This document shows, piece after piece, positions 35,610 through 44,623 of a DNA stretch of 64,000 bases. Positions within the stretch are counted from its first letter, which is position 1. Each line of letters begins with the position of its first letter. Origin of the DNA: DAOTWA01 sp963702935 (GTDB taxonomy: Bacteria; Chloroflexota; Anaerolineae; Anaerolineales; Anaerolineaceae). The DNA lies in assembly GCA_963702935.1 (NCBI GenBank), contig OY969772.1:2852001-2916000 (forward strand), in the 5' to 3' direction. Below the pieces are notes generated by a model. That model saw only the letters and a list, made by a program, of their open reading frames with translations, searched no databases and had not been told where the DNA came from. The position numbers were made by a program, and so were the translations under genes.

Positions 35610-38416
35610 AAGTTGCCTCCTGGCTGTGCTTTCGATAGCTCCAGCCGATGCACGATCATTTTCCGCATCCTCTCCAGGCCGTAGAGGGTGGGCGCGTACA
35701 GGCCCAGGCCCGCCCAGTAGACCGGCGGCAAAGGTACGTGCTTGAATAAGTTGGCCAAAGGCGGAAGGTAGATCATCAGCAAGATCAAGCTGATTTCTAC
35801 CCCAATGCCGGCCAGAAGATAAGCGTTGCTCAACCAGCCCAGCCGGTGGACGTAACTTTTTTCAGACCGGCAAGCAAAGGCATTCCCGATCTGTGAAGTC
35901 ACTACGCCCGCGTGGAAGACGGTGATGCCCAGAGAATTCAGGTAGACAGGCGATACGGCGCCTAATCCTGGCAGGAACCAGGCATTTAAGAATGAAAAAC
36001 TGGCGTGATTTAAAGTATCATACACCCAAAAGAAGCCGAAGGTACACAGGCTGGCTTCGATTGCTCCTAGCCAGAGGTAGGCCCGCCGGAAAAGGCGCAT
36101 ATCCACCAGGGATTGAGAGCGCGGCCTTGGCGGACGCTGCATGACGTCCGGCTCGGGCTTTTCCATACCCAGGGCCAGAGCGGGCAGCATGTCGGTGCCC
36201 AGGTCGATCGCCAGGATTTGGGCCACGGTCAGGGCCAGGGGAACTTTGAAAAGCGCCGTCAAAAGAAAGGGTACGACCTCCGGCACGTTGCTGGCGAAGA
36301 TATAGGTGATGAATTTGCGCAGGTTGTCGTAGATGGCGCGGCCTTCCTCGATTGCGCTCACGATCGACTGGAAATCCTCCTGCATCAGCACCACGTCTGC
36401 CGCCTCTTTGGCCACGTCGGTGCCGATCTGGCCCATCACGATGCCCACGTCCGCCTTGCGCAATGCCGGTGCGTCGTTCACCCCATCCCCGATGACCGTA
36501 ACCACTTCGCCGCGCGCCTGATAAGCATTCACCAGGCGTAGCTTATGCTCGGGAGCCATGCGCGCGAAGATGATTTCTTCATCCAAAATGGCTTGCAGCC
36601 CATCGTCGCTTAATTCGTCCAGCTCTACGCCGGTCAAAATGCGCGGGTTGCGCGTCTTGAGCATGCCTACCCGCCGTGCGAAGGTCTCGGCGGTCAGCCC
36701 GTAGTCGCCGGTGATCATCACCAGGCGAATACCGGCGGAGTTGAAAGTTTTTAGGGCGCGAGCCACCTCAGGCCGTGGCGGATCCATCATGGCGGCCAGC
36801 CCCAGGAAGACCAGCTCGTTTTCTACCCATTCGGCCGCATACGCGCCAGAACGCCTGGGCAGCGCGTGCCGGGCCAGGGCCAGCACGCGCAGGGCAGAAC
36901 GGGCGTACTCATCGTTGGCGGCCAGGATCTCGCTGCGTAAGGCATCGTCCAGGGGAATGACCTGGCCGTGCATCTGGAGGTGGGTGCAAAGCTGTAAGAC
37001 TTCTTTGGGGGCGCCCTTGACGAAAGCGACCTCGCTCCCGTCGTGGCGATGGATGGTGCTCATGCGTTTGCGGCGTGCGTCGAAGGGCAACTCGTGGATG
37101 CGCGGGTAGAGGCGAGCGGCTTCTTGTTCCTTTAATCCACCCTTTAGAGCCAGCACCAGCAAGGCTGCCTCGGTCTGGTCGCCGAGAAAGCTCCATTGAT
37201 TCGTCTCGGCGGAGGGCGGATGGAGGCGGGAGTTGTTGCACAGCATAGCCGCCGTGAAAAAAGACTGCATATCTTCGACCGTAGCGCTGGGACTCCTACC
37301 GGACAGGCCCGGCAAGGGCGGCTGGAAATCCCCATCGGGTTGGTAACCGTTCCCGTTGACCGTCCTTTTCTCGCCAGAAACCCAGATCTGGACGACCGTC
37401 ATTTGATTTTGCGTCAGCGTTCCGCTCTTGTCGGTACAGATGACAGAGGTGGTGCCAAGCGTTTCGACGGCGGCCAGCTTCTTCACCAGCACCCCTTTTT
37501 GGGCGAGCCGCTGCACCGCAATGGCCAGGGTGAGCGTGACTGTGGGCACCAACCCTTCCGGGATGACTGCTACGATGATGCCGATGGCGAGCAGGAAGGC
37601 TTCCGCCTCCGGCATGCCGACTTCGAAGCGGCCCACGCAGAATACGATCAGGCCGGTCGCCAGGGCGGCGAACGAAAGGATGCGCGACAGCCGTACCATC
37701 TCTTGTTGCAAGAGGCTGGGCGCCTCTTTGACGGCCTGGGTCAGGCGGGCAATACGCCCAAATTGGGTCAGCATCCCGGTGGCGTAGGCTACCGCCTGCC
37801 CGGTGCCGGATACGACCGAAGTGCCGGCAAACACCAGGTTGGGCCGCTCTACCTCGGTCAGGCCTTCGCGCAGGGAGGCGTCGGCCATCTTTCGGGCCGG
37901 GGTAGCCTCGCCGGTCAGCGTGGAATTGTTGGTGCGCAAGCCATATTCTTCGACAACTCGCGCGTCGGCCGGGATGATGTCTCCCTCCGCCAGGATCAGG
38001 ATGTCCCCCGGCACGATCTCGTCCGCCCGGATTTTGGACTCGGCGTTCCCGCGCAGGACGCGGGCGTAAGACGGCAGCAAATGCTTGAGCATTCCCACTG
38101 CCTGTTCGGCGCGATGCTCTCGCCAGAAGGAAAAACCGGCATTGAACAGAACCACTCCCCAGATCACCAACCCCAGGCTGAGGTGCCCGGTGAAAATGGT
38201 GATAGCCCCCGCCAGCCACAGCATCAAGGCCATGGGATGTACCATGAATCCTGCCATTTTTTGCCAGAGGGGAATGCTTGGGGGTTCTGCCAGCCGATTT
38301 TGCCCGTAGAGGCAAAGCCGGGCTTCCACCTCTGCGGGCGTCAGACCTCCTGGGGATGTTTCCAGGGCTTCGTAGACCTCTGATCTTCTCAGGGCGTGAA
38401 TTGGTGCGGAGGTCAT
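35606..38416 (-). CDS. P-type cation ATPase (P2 class, Na+/K+-ATPase-like)
   Basis: 936 residues with an N-terminal cation-ATPase domain (SPGGLTPAEVEARLCLYGQN), the E1-E2 actuator motif TLTGEATPARK, the intramembrane IPEGLVPTVTLTLAI, the phosphorylation site DKSGTLTQNQ with Asp329, nucleotide-domain KGAPKEVLQLC, and the hinge TVIGDGVNDAPALRKADVGIVMG. The C-terminal region (PPRPRSQSLVDMRLFRRAYLW, TSQIGNAFACRSEKSYVHRL) resembles Na+/K+-ATPase alpha chains more than Ca2+ pumps. Flanked by a KimA-like importer and RCK proteins, it probably exports Na+ or exchanges it for K+. Ion specificity remains inference. Confidence 0.9.
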   Translation of the reverse strand: MTSAPIHALRRSEVYEALETSPGGLTPAEVEARLCLYGQNRLAEPPSIPLWQKMAGFMVHPMALMLWLAGAITIFTGHLSLGLVIWGVVLFNAGFSFWREHRAEQAVGMLKHLLPSYARVLRGNAESKIRADEIVPGDILILAEGDIIPADARVVEEYGLRTNNSTLTGEATPARKMADASLREGLTEVERPNLVFAGTSVVSGTGQAVAYATGMLTQFGRIARLTQAVKEAPSLLQQEMVRLSRILSFAALATGLIVFCVGRFEVGMPEAEAFLLAIGIIVAVIPEGLVPTVTLTLAIAVQRLAQKGVLVKKLAAVETLGTTSVICTDKSGTLTQNQMTVVQIWVSGEKRTVNGNGYQPDGDFQPPLPGLSGRSPSATVEDMQSFFTAAMLCNNSRLHPPSAETNQWSFLGDQTEAALLVLALKGGLKEQEAARLYPRIHELPFDARRKRMSTIHRHDGSEVAFVKGAPKEVLQLCTHLQMHGQVIPLDDALRSEILAANDEYARSALRVLALARHALPRRSGAYAAEWVENELVFLGLAAMMDPPRPEVARALKTFNSAGIRLVMITGDYGLTAETFARRVGMLKTRNPRILTGVELDELSDDGLQAILDEEIIFARMAPEHKLRLVNAYQARGEVVTVIGDGVNDAPALRKADVGIVMGQIGTDVAKEAADVVLMQEDFQSIVSAIEEGRAIYDNLRKFITYIFASNVPEVVPFLLTALFKVPLALTVAQILAIDLGTDMLPALALGMEKPEPDVMQRPPRPRSQSLVDMRLFRRAYLWLGAIEASLCTFGFFWVYDTLNHASFSFLNAWFLPGLGAVSPVYLNSLGITVFHAGVVTSQIGNAFACRSEKSYVHRLGWLSNAYLLAGIGVEISLILLMIYLPPLANLFKHVPLPPVYWAGLGLYAPTLYGLERMRKMIVHRLELSKAQPGGNL

Positions 38417-38448
38417 AGCAGCTTATTGCGACGAAGCCAGCGGGACGC

Positions 38449-40278
38449 TCAAGATTGGAGGTCGGGCTGAGGAGCGGGTGTCTCGTTGGGCGAGCCGCCC
38501 AGGTGGGTGGCTGCATTTTGCTCGGCAAACTGGCCCAGGAAAGAATGGTCCCCAATGTGGCTGCTCTTGACTGCGTCTTCATATTCACCGGCCAGCATAG
38601 GCTTGGGCTCTCGCCGCATAGGTCGGTGGATCCCAAAGACGTTGAAGAACCTGGCGATCTCGTCTAACAGGCTGTATCGATATTCCTGCATCTTTAAGGA
38701 CTGCCATTCCACGATGGACGCCATACTGCCTTTGACGCGCGCCTTTTGAACGACGATGCGATGGATCTGTCCTGGGTCGCGGAATCCGGAAGGAGCGAGC
38801 AGCAAGAGGTGCGCCGTGACGATCAACACGCTGAATGAGATCAGCACGACCCAGCCGCCTTCCTGCCACTTGCCGGCGATCTGGCCGACGAATACGATCC
38901 CGGCCAGAACGGAAGCCAGGGTGGAACCGACCATGCCCCACCGGCGTGTCCGTCCGCTGAAATTTTTGCTGATGTGTCGCCGTACCGCCCAGCCCATTGC
39001 CATGATGGGCATGAAGACGCCCACCCCGTAAAAGGGGATGGCCAGAGAAGTCTGCCCGCGCACCAGGAACAGGATGACCAGGGAAATGAAATAGGCCGCG
39101 ATCACCGAACGGGTGAACGTACCGGCAGAGTTGCGATGGACGACTACTTCGGGCATCTCACCGATAGCGACGTCCCGCCAGGCAGTCGCCTGAACGTCCT
39201 GAAAGGCGGTCATCGAGGCAAAGGCCAGCAGGGCCACGGCCAGAATCTGGTAAGCCCAGAAGAGGATCTCGCCGCCGGGAATTTGCCCAAAGCCGATGGC
39301 GGCCAGGTTGCCAACCAGGGTGCGCCCCAGGGTACCGTCGAAGACATTGAAACGAATGGCGAAGATGGTCAGGAAGAGCGTGGTCAGGCCGCCGTAGAAC
39401 AGAAAAGAAGTCTGTACGAAGCGCCCGATGCCGGATTTGCCGCTGTAGAAGTTCCATAATCCGTTCAGGCGGGGCATGTGCTCTTTGCCCCATTTGATCA
39501 GCCTCACGTCTTCATCGTTGACGAATTGGATGCCGTTGGACATGGCCTCCAATCCGGTTAGTGCCACCATGCCTTTCATCGAGGCAGTCAGCATGTGCAT
39601 TAAAGCCTGGGCCAGACTCACCGTCTGAGGCGCTTGCGTGGAGGCTATGGCAGGCACTCCTCGCTGCTGGGCTAATATCAACCCGATTGCCATGGTGATG
39701 GTCAGTCCAACGAACAGACCCAATAAGGTGAATACCACCCGCGCCGATTCGCCTCGTCCACGGATCGTGATGAAACAAGTAACCGAGACCAGGGCCACGC
39801 CGATCAAGAAATGCCAGAACCAGTTGATGTTGTAGGCATTCAGGATAGAGAGGAGCTGGTCGACGCCGCCAAGAGAAGAAACCACGATGGTAAAGATGTA
39901 GTCCTGGATCAGCAGGACGGCAACGATCAGGCTCATCGAAGGCACCAGGTAACGCATGGAAGCCGTGTAAGAGCCGCCGCCTTCATTGAAAATACCCAGG
40001 GAATACATATACAATGCGCCGAAGATTGCATTGCTGATGGCGATGGCGAATACCACAATATAAGCATATTTCTGCAATCCGTAAGGATGCAAGGCGCTCA
40101 ACATCTCACCGGTGGCGTAGTAATAGGACGTGAAGTAATCGACGCCAAACAAAGCCACGGCGGCTAGCAAGCCAATTTGGCCGGCGCCGTGCACGTGCTT
40201 ATCTTCCTCGCGCTCGCGCGGCGAAAGCTTGAAAGCGATAAAGAGGATCCCAATCAGGAGCAAGATAGAAAAAATCAT
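38449..40278 (-). CDS. KimA-like potassium transporter (APC superfamily)
   Basis: About 609 residues; ATG 40278 is favoured because AAAGG lies 7 bases upstream (a TTG two codons earlier is possible). Twelve hydrophobic segments fill residues 1-480, with VALFGVDYFTSYYYATGEM and GIFNEGGGSYTASMRYLVPS in the first helices. A cytoplasmic C-terminal region follows (HRIVVQKARVKGSMASIVEW, EYRYSLLDEIARFFNVFG). Length, architecture and the tail recall Bacillus KimA, a proton-coupled high-affinity K+ importer controlled by c-di-AMP. It is distinct from Kup-type transporters. It sits between the unknown 379-residue protein and the P-type ATPase. Confidence 0.82.
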   Translation of the reverse strand: MIFSILLLIGILFIAFKLSPREREEDKHVHGAGQIGLLAAVALFGVDYFTSYYYATGEMLSALHPYGLQKYAYIVVFAIAISNAIFGALYMYSLGIFNEGGGSYTASMRYLVPSMSLIVAVLLIQDYIFTIVVSSLGGVDQLLSILNAYNINWFWHFLIGVALVSVTCFITIRGRGESARVVFTLLGLFVGLTITMAIGLILAQQRGVPAIASTQAPQTVSLAQALMHMLTASMKGMVALTGLEAMSNGIQFVNDEDVRLIKWGKEHMPRLNGLWNFYSGKSGIGRFVQTSFLFYGGLTTLFLTIFAIRFNVFDGTLGRTLVGNLAAIGFGQIPGGEILFWAYQILAVALLAFASMTAFQDVQATAWRDVAIGEMPEVVVHRNSAGTFTRSVIAAYFISLVILFLVRGQTSLAIPFYGVGVFMPIMAMGWAVRRHISKNFSGRTRRWGMVGSTLASVLAGIVFVGQIAGKWQEGGWVVLISFSVLIVTAHLLLLAPSGFRDPGQIHRIVVQKARVKGSMASIVEWQSLKMQEYRYSLLDEIARFFNVFGIHRPMRREPKPMLAGEYEDAVKSSHIGDHSFLGQFAEQNAATHLGGSPNETPAPQPDLQS

Positions 40279-40301
40279 TGTCAACCTTTATCGGCCATGT
40301 T

Positions 40302-41441
40302 TCACAGGGATTTTCCTGGGATATCGAATGTTTCTTCGAAGATGTGCAGCTCTTCCAGTAAATATTTCCGGGTTGAGGGGCTCAGACGGGTATCCTGCGC
40401 CACTTTCGCCATTTCGTTGCGGGCGGCTCGCACGACGAAAGCCGGCGCAAACAGGATCCTTCCGCCCGGAATCACCTCGAAATCGTGGGTGCGCATCTGT
40501 AAATCCTGGTCGTCGAAATAGGGCAGGCTCAGACTTAATCCCCGGTTTAGATCGTTGGCCTCGGCGCGCCTGCGGATCGTTGCGATCATTTGCAGCGCTT
40601 CGTATTTCGCCAGGGCGCGCCCCTGGTGGATCAACTGCCCCAACATGCCGTAACGCTTGCGGTGGTATTCGTCGTCGCAAATGAAATAGGGGGCCAGGGA
40701 AACCGCCGTGTGCAGGATCGACAGGAAATTCTGCATGGAAGCGATGTGCGCCTCGGCTTGATTCAGGGAATTCACCAGCAAATGGCCTTCGTCGTCGAAG
40801 GCTACCCATTGAGGCAGGTAGAACCGCCTGGCTGCCGGTACGTAAGGCACCAGAAGTTCTTCGCGGCGCTCGTCCGGGCCCTCTTCCGCGATCGCGTCTG
40901 TGGCCGACGTGACGGCGGGAGCGGCCCGTTCTTCCTCGACCAGGGGGATCGTGGGAATTTCTTCGCCTTCTGGAGCCACGTAGACCACCGAGCGCCCGGC
41001 AGGCAGCAAAGCGTGTACCATGTGCATGGCGATGCAGTAGCGCAGCAGATTCGCACTGGCCACGACGGACGGATTGGACGATCCTTCCAGCTCGCTTAGC
41101 CGCTGGCGTAGAACCGTGCGTATGTCGGCCTTCGTCAGCCGGTCCATAATCCCTCCCGTCATCTGTTCGCGGGATTCGGCCGGCACCGCCGTGGGCGTGG
41201 CCTTGCCGTGCGCGGGAATCTCGATGACCACGCGGTCGGGCAGGTTGAAGCGCGCTTCCAACTGGTTTCGCAAGATGGCTTCCGCAAGCTGTCGGGCCTG
41301 GGATTCGAGGAAATGCTGCACCATGGCCGGTTGAGCTTCAAAAAGCGCCCGCGTGTCGGCATATTCTTTCAGCAGGGGATGAGGACTTTCTTGCTCGGCC
41401 ATTTTTGAGGGAATAGGAGAGGAAAGATGATTGGAGGTCAT
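40302..41441 (-). CDS. Unknown cytoplasmic protein of the potassium island
   Basis: A 379-residue protein starting MTSNHLSSPIPSKMAEQESP, of no family I recognise. It has no signal peptide or membrane helix. Residues 20-130 are helical and charged, about 145-200 contain an acidic Pro/Glu-rich linker, and a C-terminal helical part has FYLPQWVAFDDEGHLLVNSL, CDDEYHRKRYGMLGQL and MRTHDFEVIPGGRILFAPAF. Its start overlaps the USP-membrane gene by 4 bases and it precedes the KimA-like gene by 23, so it belongs to the potassium operon and may be a regulator or accessory factor. Function unknown. Confidence 0.7.
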   Translation of the reverse strand: MTSNHLSSPIPSKMAEQESPHPLLKEYADTRALFEAQPAMVQHFLESQARQLAEAILRNQLEARFNLPDRVVIEIPAHGKATPTAVPAESREQMTGGIMDRLTKADIRTVLRQRLSELEGSSNPSVVASANLLRYCIAMHMVHALLPAGRSVVYVAPEGEEIPTIPLVEEERAAPAVTSATDAIAEEGPDERREELLVPYVPAARRFYLPQWVAFDDEGHLLVNSLNQAEAHIASMQNFLSILHTAVSLAPYFICDDEYHRKRYGMLGQLIHQGRALAKYEALQMIATIRRRAEANDLNRGLSLSLPYFDDQDLQMRTHDFEVIPGGRILFAPAFVVRAARNEMAKVAQDTRLSPSTRKYLLEELHIFEETFDIPGKSL

Positions 41442-42175
41442 ATTTTTGCGTTGATCGAGCTCCAGGCGCGAATAATGCCTATTTCGATGATTAAGAGCAT
41501 ACAAAGCACGAGCTTCTCCGTCCACCCTTTCACGTAATGGTCGATTTGCAGCTCGAAAGCGAAGAAGCCCAGGATGATCGTAAACAGGATGATCCAATAA
41601 GGCAGGCGCAGAAGCTGCCGGTGCCACTCATGGCGTTGTTCCTGGTAAACCCCAGAAAGCGTGAACACGGGAATCCCGAGAGTCGAAAGCAGGGCTTGAT
41701 GCAAGGGAATGCGCCCGGCAACCCCATGGCGCAAGGTTTGTTCTGAGTGACAGATCACCACATCCCCCGGCTGCCAGATTTGTTGGATCGCGTGCAGCCA
41801 ATTGCCCCTATGAAGTACCTGAATTTCGACTTCGACCCACGCATCGCGGGTGATGGCTGCCAGAGTGGTCAACTGGCGGATCGTCGCCTGTTCGATGGCA
41901 TAGTCGCTCACCAGGCTGATGAACAGCACCTTCAATTGGCGGGGGGACGCCATCGACCAGATGAGATGCGCAAAGCTGGCAGTATTCAGGTCGGGGGTGG
42001 GCACCAGCACGACCAACCGCCTGGTTTCGGAGAGCGTCATTTCTTCTGGAAGCAGCAAGCTGCCCGGGTAAGCGGCTTCCTTGGGATGAAGAGTTGTTGC
42101 CCCATGGGGATTCTCTCCTTGGGAGGAAATCGTCAATTGGGCTTTACTGTGCTTCTGGGATTGAGGCGCGATCAC
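41438..42175 (-). CDS. Universal-stress-like domain fused to two transmembrane helices
   Basis: A 245-residue protein with GTG start after ACGGAGG. Residues 50-185 look like a USP/HUP alpha-beta domain (RRLVVLVPTPDLNTASFAHL, QLKVLFISLVSDYAIEQAT, QIWQPGDVVICHSEQTLR). They are followed by two membrane helices near the end (LPYWIILFTIILGFFAFELQ and KLVLCMLLIIEIGIIRAW). The usual ATP-binding G-x2-G-x9-G-S/T signature is not evident. It heads the operon with the unknown protein, KimA-like transporter, ATPase and RCK genes. Inference: a membrane-tethered nucleotide or stress sensor for K+ transport. Confidence 0.7.
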   Translation of the reverse strand: MIAPQSQKHSKAQLTISSQGENPHGATTLHPKEAAYPGSLLLPEEMTLSETRRLVVLVPTPDLNTASFAHLIWSMASPRQLKVLFISLVSDYAIEQATIRQLTTLAAITRDAWVEVEIQVLHRGNWLHAIQQIWQPGDVVICHSEQTLRHGVAGRIPLHQALLSTLGIPVFTLSGVYQEQRHEWHRQLLRLPYWIILFTIILGFFAFELQIDHYVKGWTEKLVLCMLLIIEIGIIRAWSSINAKI

Positions 42176-42250
42176 ATAAACCTCCGTTTCTGATACCTGA
42201 AAGGAGTGTAATTCGCCGTTATAAAGCAGCTACAAAAAAAGAGGGGAGAG

Positions 42251-42291
42251 TTATAAAGAAAAAATAAAGGAGAGGGCTGACTTCCCTCTCC
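42251..42291 (-). terminator. Intrinsic terminator after the KdpDE-like pair
   Basis: Read leftward, GGAGAGGG pairs perfectly with CCCTCTCC around a 7-base loop (42269-42291) and is followed by TTTATTTTTTCTTTATAA. It lies about 80 bases after the response-regulator stop, separating it from the transporter operon. Confidence 0.85.
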
Positions 42292-42373
42292 CGCCGGGAT
42301 CGCGTTAGCATTCCCGCCGCTCTGCGTGCCCGAAGGGCAAGGGAAGAGGTACCGGGGGTGAGAGCTACATCGG

Positions 42374-43069
42374 TTAATCTGTGACTATGAAACGATAACC
42401 GATGCCCGCCTCGGTGAGGATGAATTGTGGCTGCTCTGGGTTGATTTCCAGCTTCTTGCGCAATTGACCAATATAGACTCGCAAATATTCGACGTGATCT
42501 GCGTCGGCAAAGTCCCATACGTGAGTGAGAATGGATTGGTGTGTGAGCACCCGGTCGGCGTTGGAGGCCAGATAAGCCAACAGTTTGAATTCGGTCGCCG
42601 TCAGCTTGACCTGTTCTCCCCCCCGGGTGACGATGTGGCGGGCCAGGTCGATGCTGATAGATCCGGCCAGAATAACGGTTTGGGTGTTGCCGATGGCTTG
42701 AGTGGAATGCCGCAGGGCCACGCGGATGCGCGCTAAAAGCTCTTCGATGCCGAAGGGCTTGGTCAGGTAATCGTCTGCGCCCCGATCCAGGGCGGCCACC
42801 TTGTCCTTTTCGCTGTCGCGTACAGACAGCACGATGATGGGCGCCCGCGTCCATTCTCGCAGGCGGGCGCACACTTCGATTCCCTCCATGTCCGGGAGGC
42901 TCAAATCCAAAATCACCAGGTCGGGCGGCTGGGCGGCGGCCAGTGCCAGGCCTTCTTCTCCCCGGCTGGCGGTAGTGACGTTGAACTGCCTGGCGGCCAG
43001 GATCGTTCGTAAAGCGCGCAAGATCTGCGGCTCATCGTCGATGACCAGGATGTTCACTTGTTTATTCAT
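42374..43069 (-). CDS. KdpE-like response regulator
   Basis: A 231-residue OmpR/PhoB-class regulator: receiver domain with acidic pair D11/D12, phospho-acceptor Asp55 (LVILDLSLPDMEG) and the lysine of KPFG, then a winged-helix DNA-binding domain (LTATEFKLLAYLASNADRVL, VEYLRVYIGQLRKKLE). The WDFADADHVEYLRVYIGQLR stretch is characteristic of KdpE. It overlaps its kinase by 4 bases. No kdpFABC genes occur here; the likely target is the K+ transporter operon that follows. Confidence 0.92.
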   Translation of the reverse strand: MNKQVNILVIDDEPQILRALRTILAARQFNVTTASRGEEGLALAAAQPPDLVILDLSLPDMEGIEVCARLREWTRAPIIVLSVRDSEKDKVAALDRGADDYLTKPFGIEELLARIRVALRHSTQAIGNTQTVILAGSISIDLARHIVTRGGEQVKLTATEFKLLAYLASNADRVLTHQSILTHVWDFADADHVEYLRVYIGQLRKKLEINPEQPQFILTEAGIGYRFIVTD

Positions 43070-44535
43070 TCTTGCTGCTCCTCGGGCAGGCGTGGCAGAG
43101 AGCCGTCCCAGGTCAGCGGCAGGGTGAAGTTGAAGATGAAACAGTCCTGGCCGTTCTCGGCCCAGATGCGGCCTCCGTGCGCTTCGAGGACGCCTTTGCA
43201 GATCGAAAGCCCCAGACCGGTGCCGGTTACCTTATCTGCGGAAGTGACCCGGTGGAACTTATCGAAGATGCGCTCGAGATGTTCCTCGGCCACGCCGGGG
43301 CCGTGGTTGATGACTTGCACGAGGAGGGTTTGCTCCTCCCGGATTTTTGCCCGGATGGTTATTGGCGATCCCTCGGGAGCGTACTTCACGCTGTTGCTGA
43401 TCAGGTTGACGAAGACTTGCTCGATCTGGAAGAAATCCACGGGAACCAGCGGCAGATTTTCCGGTAATTCGACGTTGATCGGATGCTTTTGCGCCATCTG
43501 GGTGGTGCGTTTTAGCACGCTGTTGAGGATATCCCGTAGCGAATTCCACTTCTTTTGCGGGATCAAGGCGCCCGTTTCCAGCCGCGAGCTATCCAGCAGA
43601 TTCCCTACCAGGAGGTTGAGCTGGTCCGTCTCTTCTTCGATGAACGCCAGCAGCTCCTGGCGGGCCTCTATATTCCAATCTACGGCGCCGCTGCGCAGGC
43701 TGGTGACGGAGGCTTTGATGGTTGCCAGGGGCGAGCGTAGCTCGTGCGATACGGAGGAGAGCAACGCCGACTTCAGGCGGTCGCTCTCTTCCAGGACGCG
43801 CGCCCGGTTTTCGCTCTTGGCCAGGCGCGTGCGCTCCACTGCCAGGGCGCCTTGACTGGCGTAGGTTTGCAAGAGCCGCTCTTCCGGAGAGGTAAGACCT
43901 GCCCCCTTTCGCCATAGGCGAATTTCTCCTTCCTTGCCGCGCGCGGTCAGCATAGCGGTCACCAACAGCGGGCTGCTTCTAGGTGGATTCCCTTCGCTCG
44001 TGGATTGGAGAACGATCGGCTGCTCTTCCTCGCGGCCTTCGATGAAAACTTCGACGCGGTCGGCCATGAACGTCTCGCGGGTGTGCTCGGCCAGGGATTG
44101 CGCGATGGTGAGGTTATCTTGTAAGCCGGAGAGCGCCATGCTGAGCTCGTACAGGCGTGTAGCTTCCCGTTCTCTGCTGGCGGCGGCTTTCATGCTGTCT
44201 CTGGCGCGGCCTAATAGCTGGCTGATGACCACAGCTACGATGGTAAAGATAATCAGCGTCAGCAGGTCCTGAGTCTCATGAACGACGAATGTAAAGTAGG
44301 GAACGAGAAAGTAGTAATTGAACGCCAGGAAGGCCAGTAAGGCCGCCATCACTCCTGGCGTCAGCCCCCATAGGGCAGTGCTTGCCATGACCGGCAGTAA
44401 ATACAGCAAAGCAACGACTTGCGCGCTCAGGCTGTCGCGCAAGAGGAGCAGCAGCAGCGTCGTAAACGCAACGGTCAGGAAGGCCGCCAGGTGTTGGAGA
44501 ATGACGCTGGTGAAGGGGAATCTCGTGAAACGCAT
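43066..44535 (-). CDS. KdpD-like sensor histidine kinase lacking the KdpD/USP N-terminal part
   Basis: 489 residues. Four hydrophobic helices in residues 10-110 match the DUF4118 membrane unit of KdpD (LLYLLPVMASTALWGLTPGV, FNYYFLVPYFTF). A GAF-like region follows at about 125-240, then a HisKA domain with His264 (SSVSHELRSPLATIK) and an HATPase domain (NLISNSVKYAPEGSP, GTGLGLSICKGVLEAHGG). The cytoplasmic KdpD and USP domains of classical KdpD are missing; a USP-like domain is instead encoded separately in the downstream operon. Expected role: sensing low K+ or osmotic stress and phosphorylating the adjacent KdpE-like regulator. Confidence 0.92.
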   Translation of the reverse strand: MRFTRFPFTSVILQHLAAFLTVAFTTLLLLLLRDSLSAQVVALLYLLPVMASTALWGLTPGVMAALLAFLAFNYYFLVPYFTFVVHETQDLLTLIIFTIVAVVISQLLGRARDSMKAAASREREATRLYELSMALSGLQDNLTIAQSLAEHTRETFMADRVEVFIEGREEEQPIVLQSTSEGNPPRSSPLLVTAMLTARGKEGEIRLWRKGAGLTSPEERLLQTYASQGALAVERTRLAKSENRARVLEESDRLKSALLSSVSHELRSPLATIKASVTSLRSGAVDWNIEARQELLAFIEEETDQLNLLVGNLLDSSRLETGALIPQKKWNSLRDILNSVLKRTTQMAQKHPINVELPENLPLVPVDFFQIEQVFVNLISNSVKYAPEGSPITIRAKIREEQTLLVQVINHGPGVAEEHLERIFDKFHRVTSADKVTGTGLGLSICKGVLEAHGGRIWAENGQDCFIFNFTLPLTWDGSLPRLPEEQQE

Positions 44536-44623
44536 AGAATGAGGCTATCTACTCCATATAGCCATTACAAAAATACTACAGTTTCAGGCCGGCGTCAACG
44601 TGAATGCGCGCGGCCAATTGAAA

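Noticed and set aside
38449..40278. Kup-type potassium transporter
   Set aside because: The protein has the same superfamily fold, but its length, helix 1-2 sequence and C-terminal tail resemble KimA. Kup signatures in the first helices were not found.
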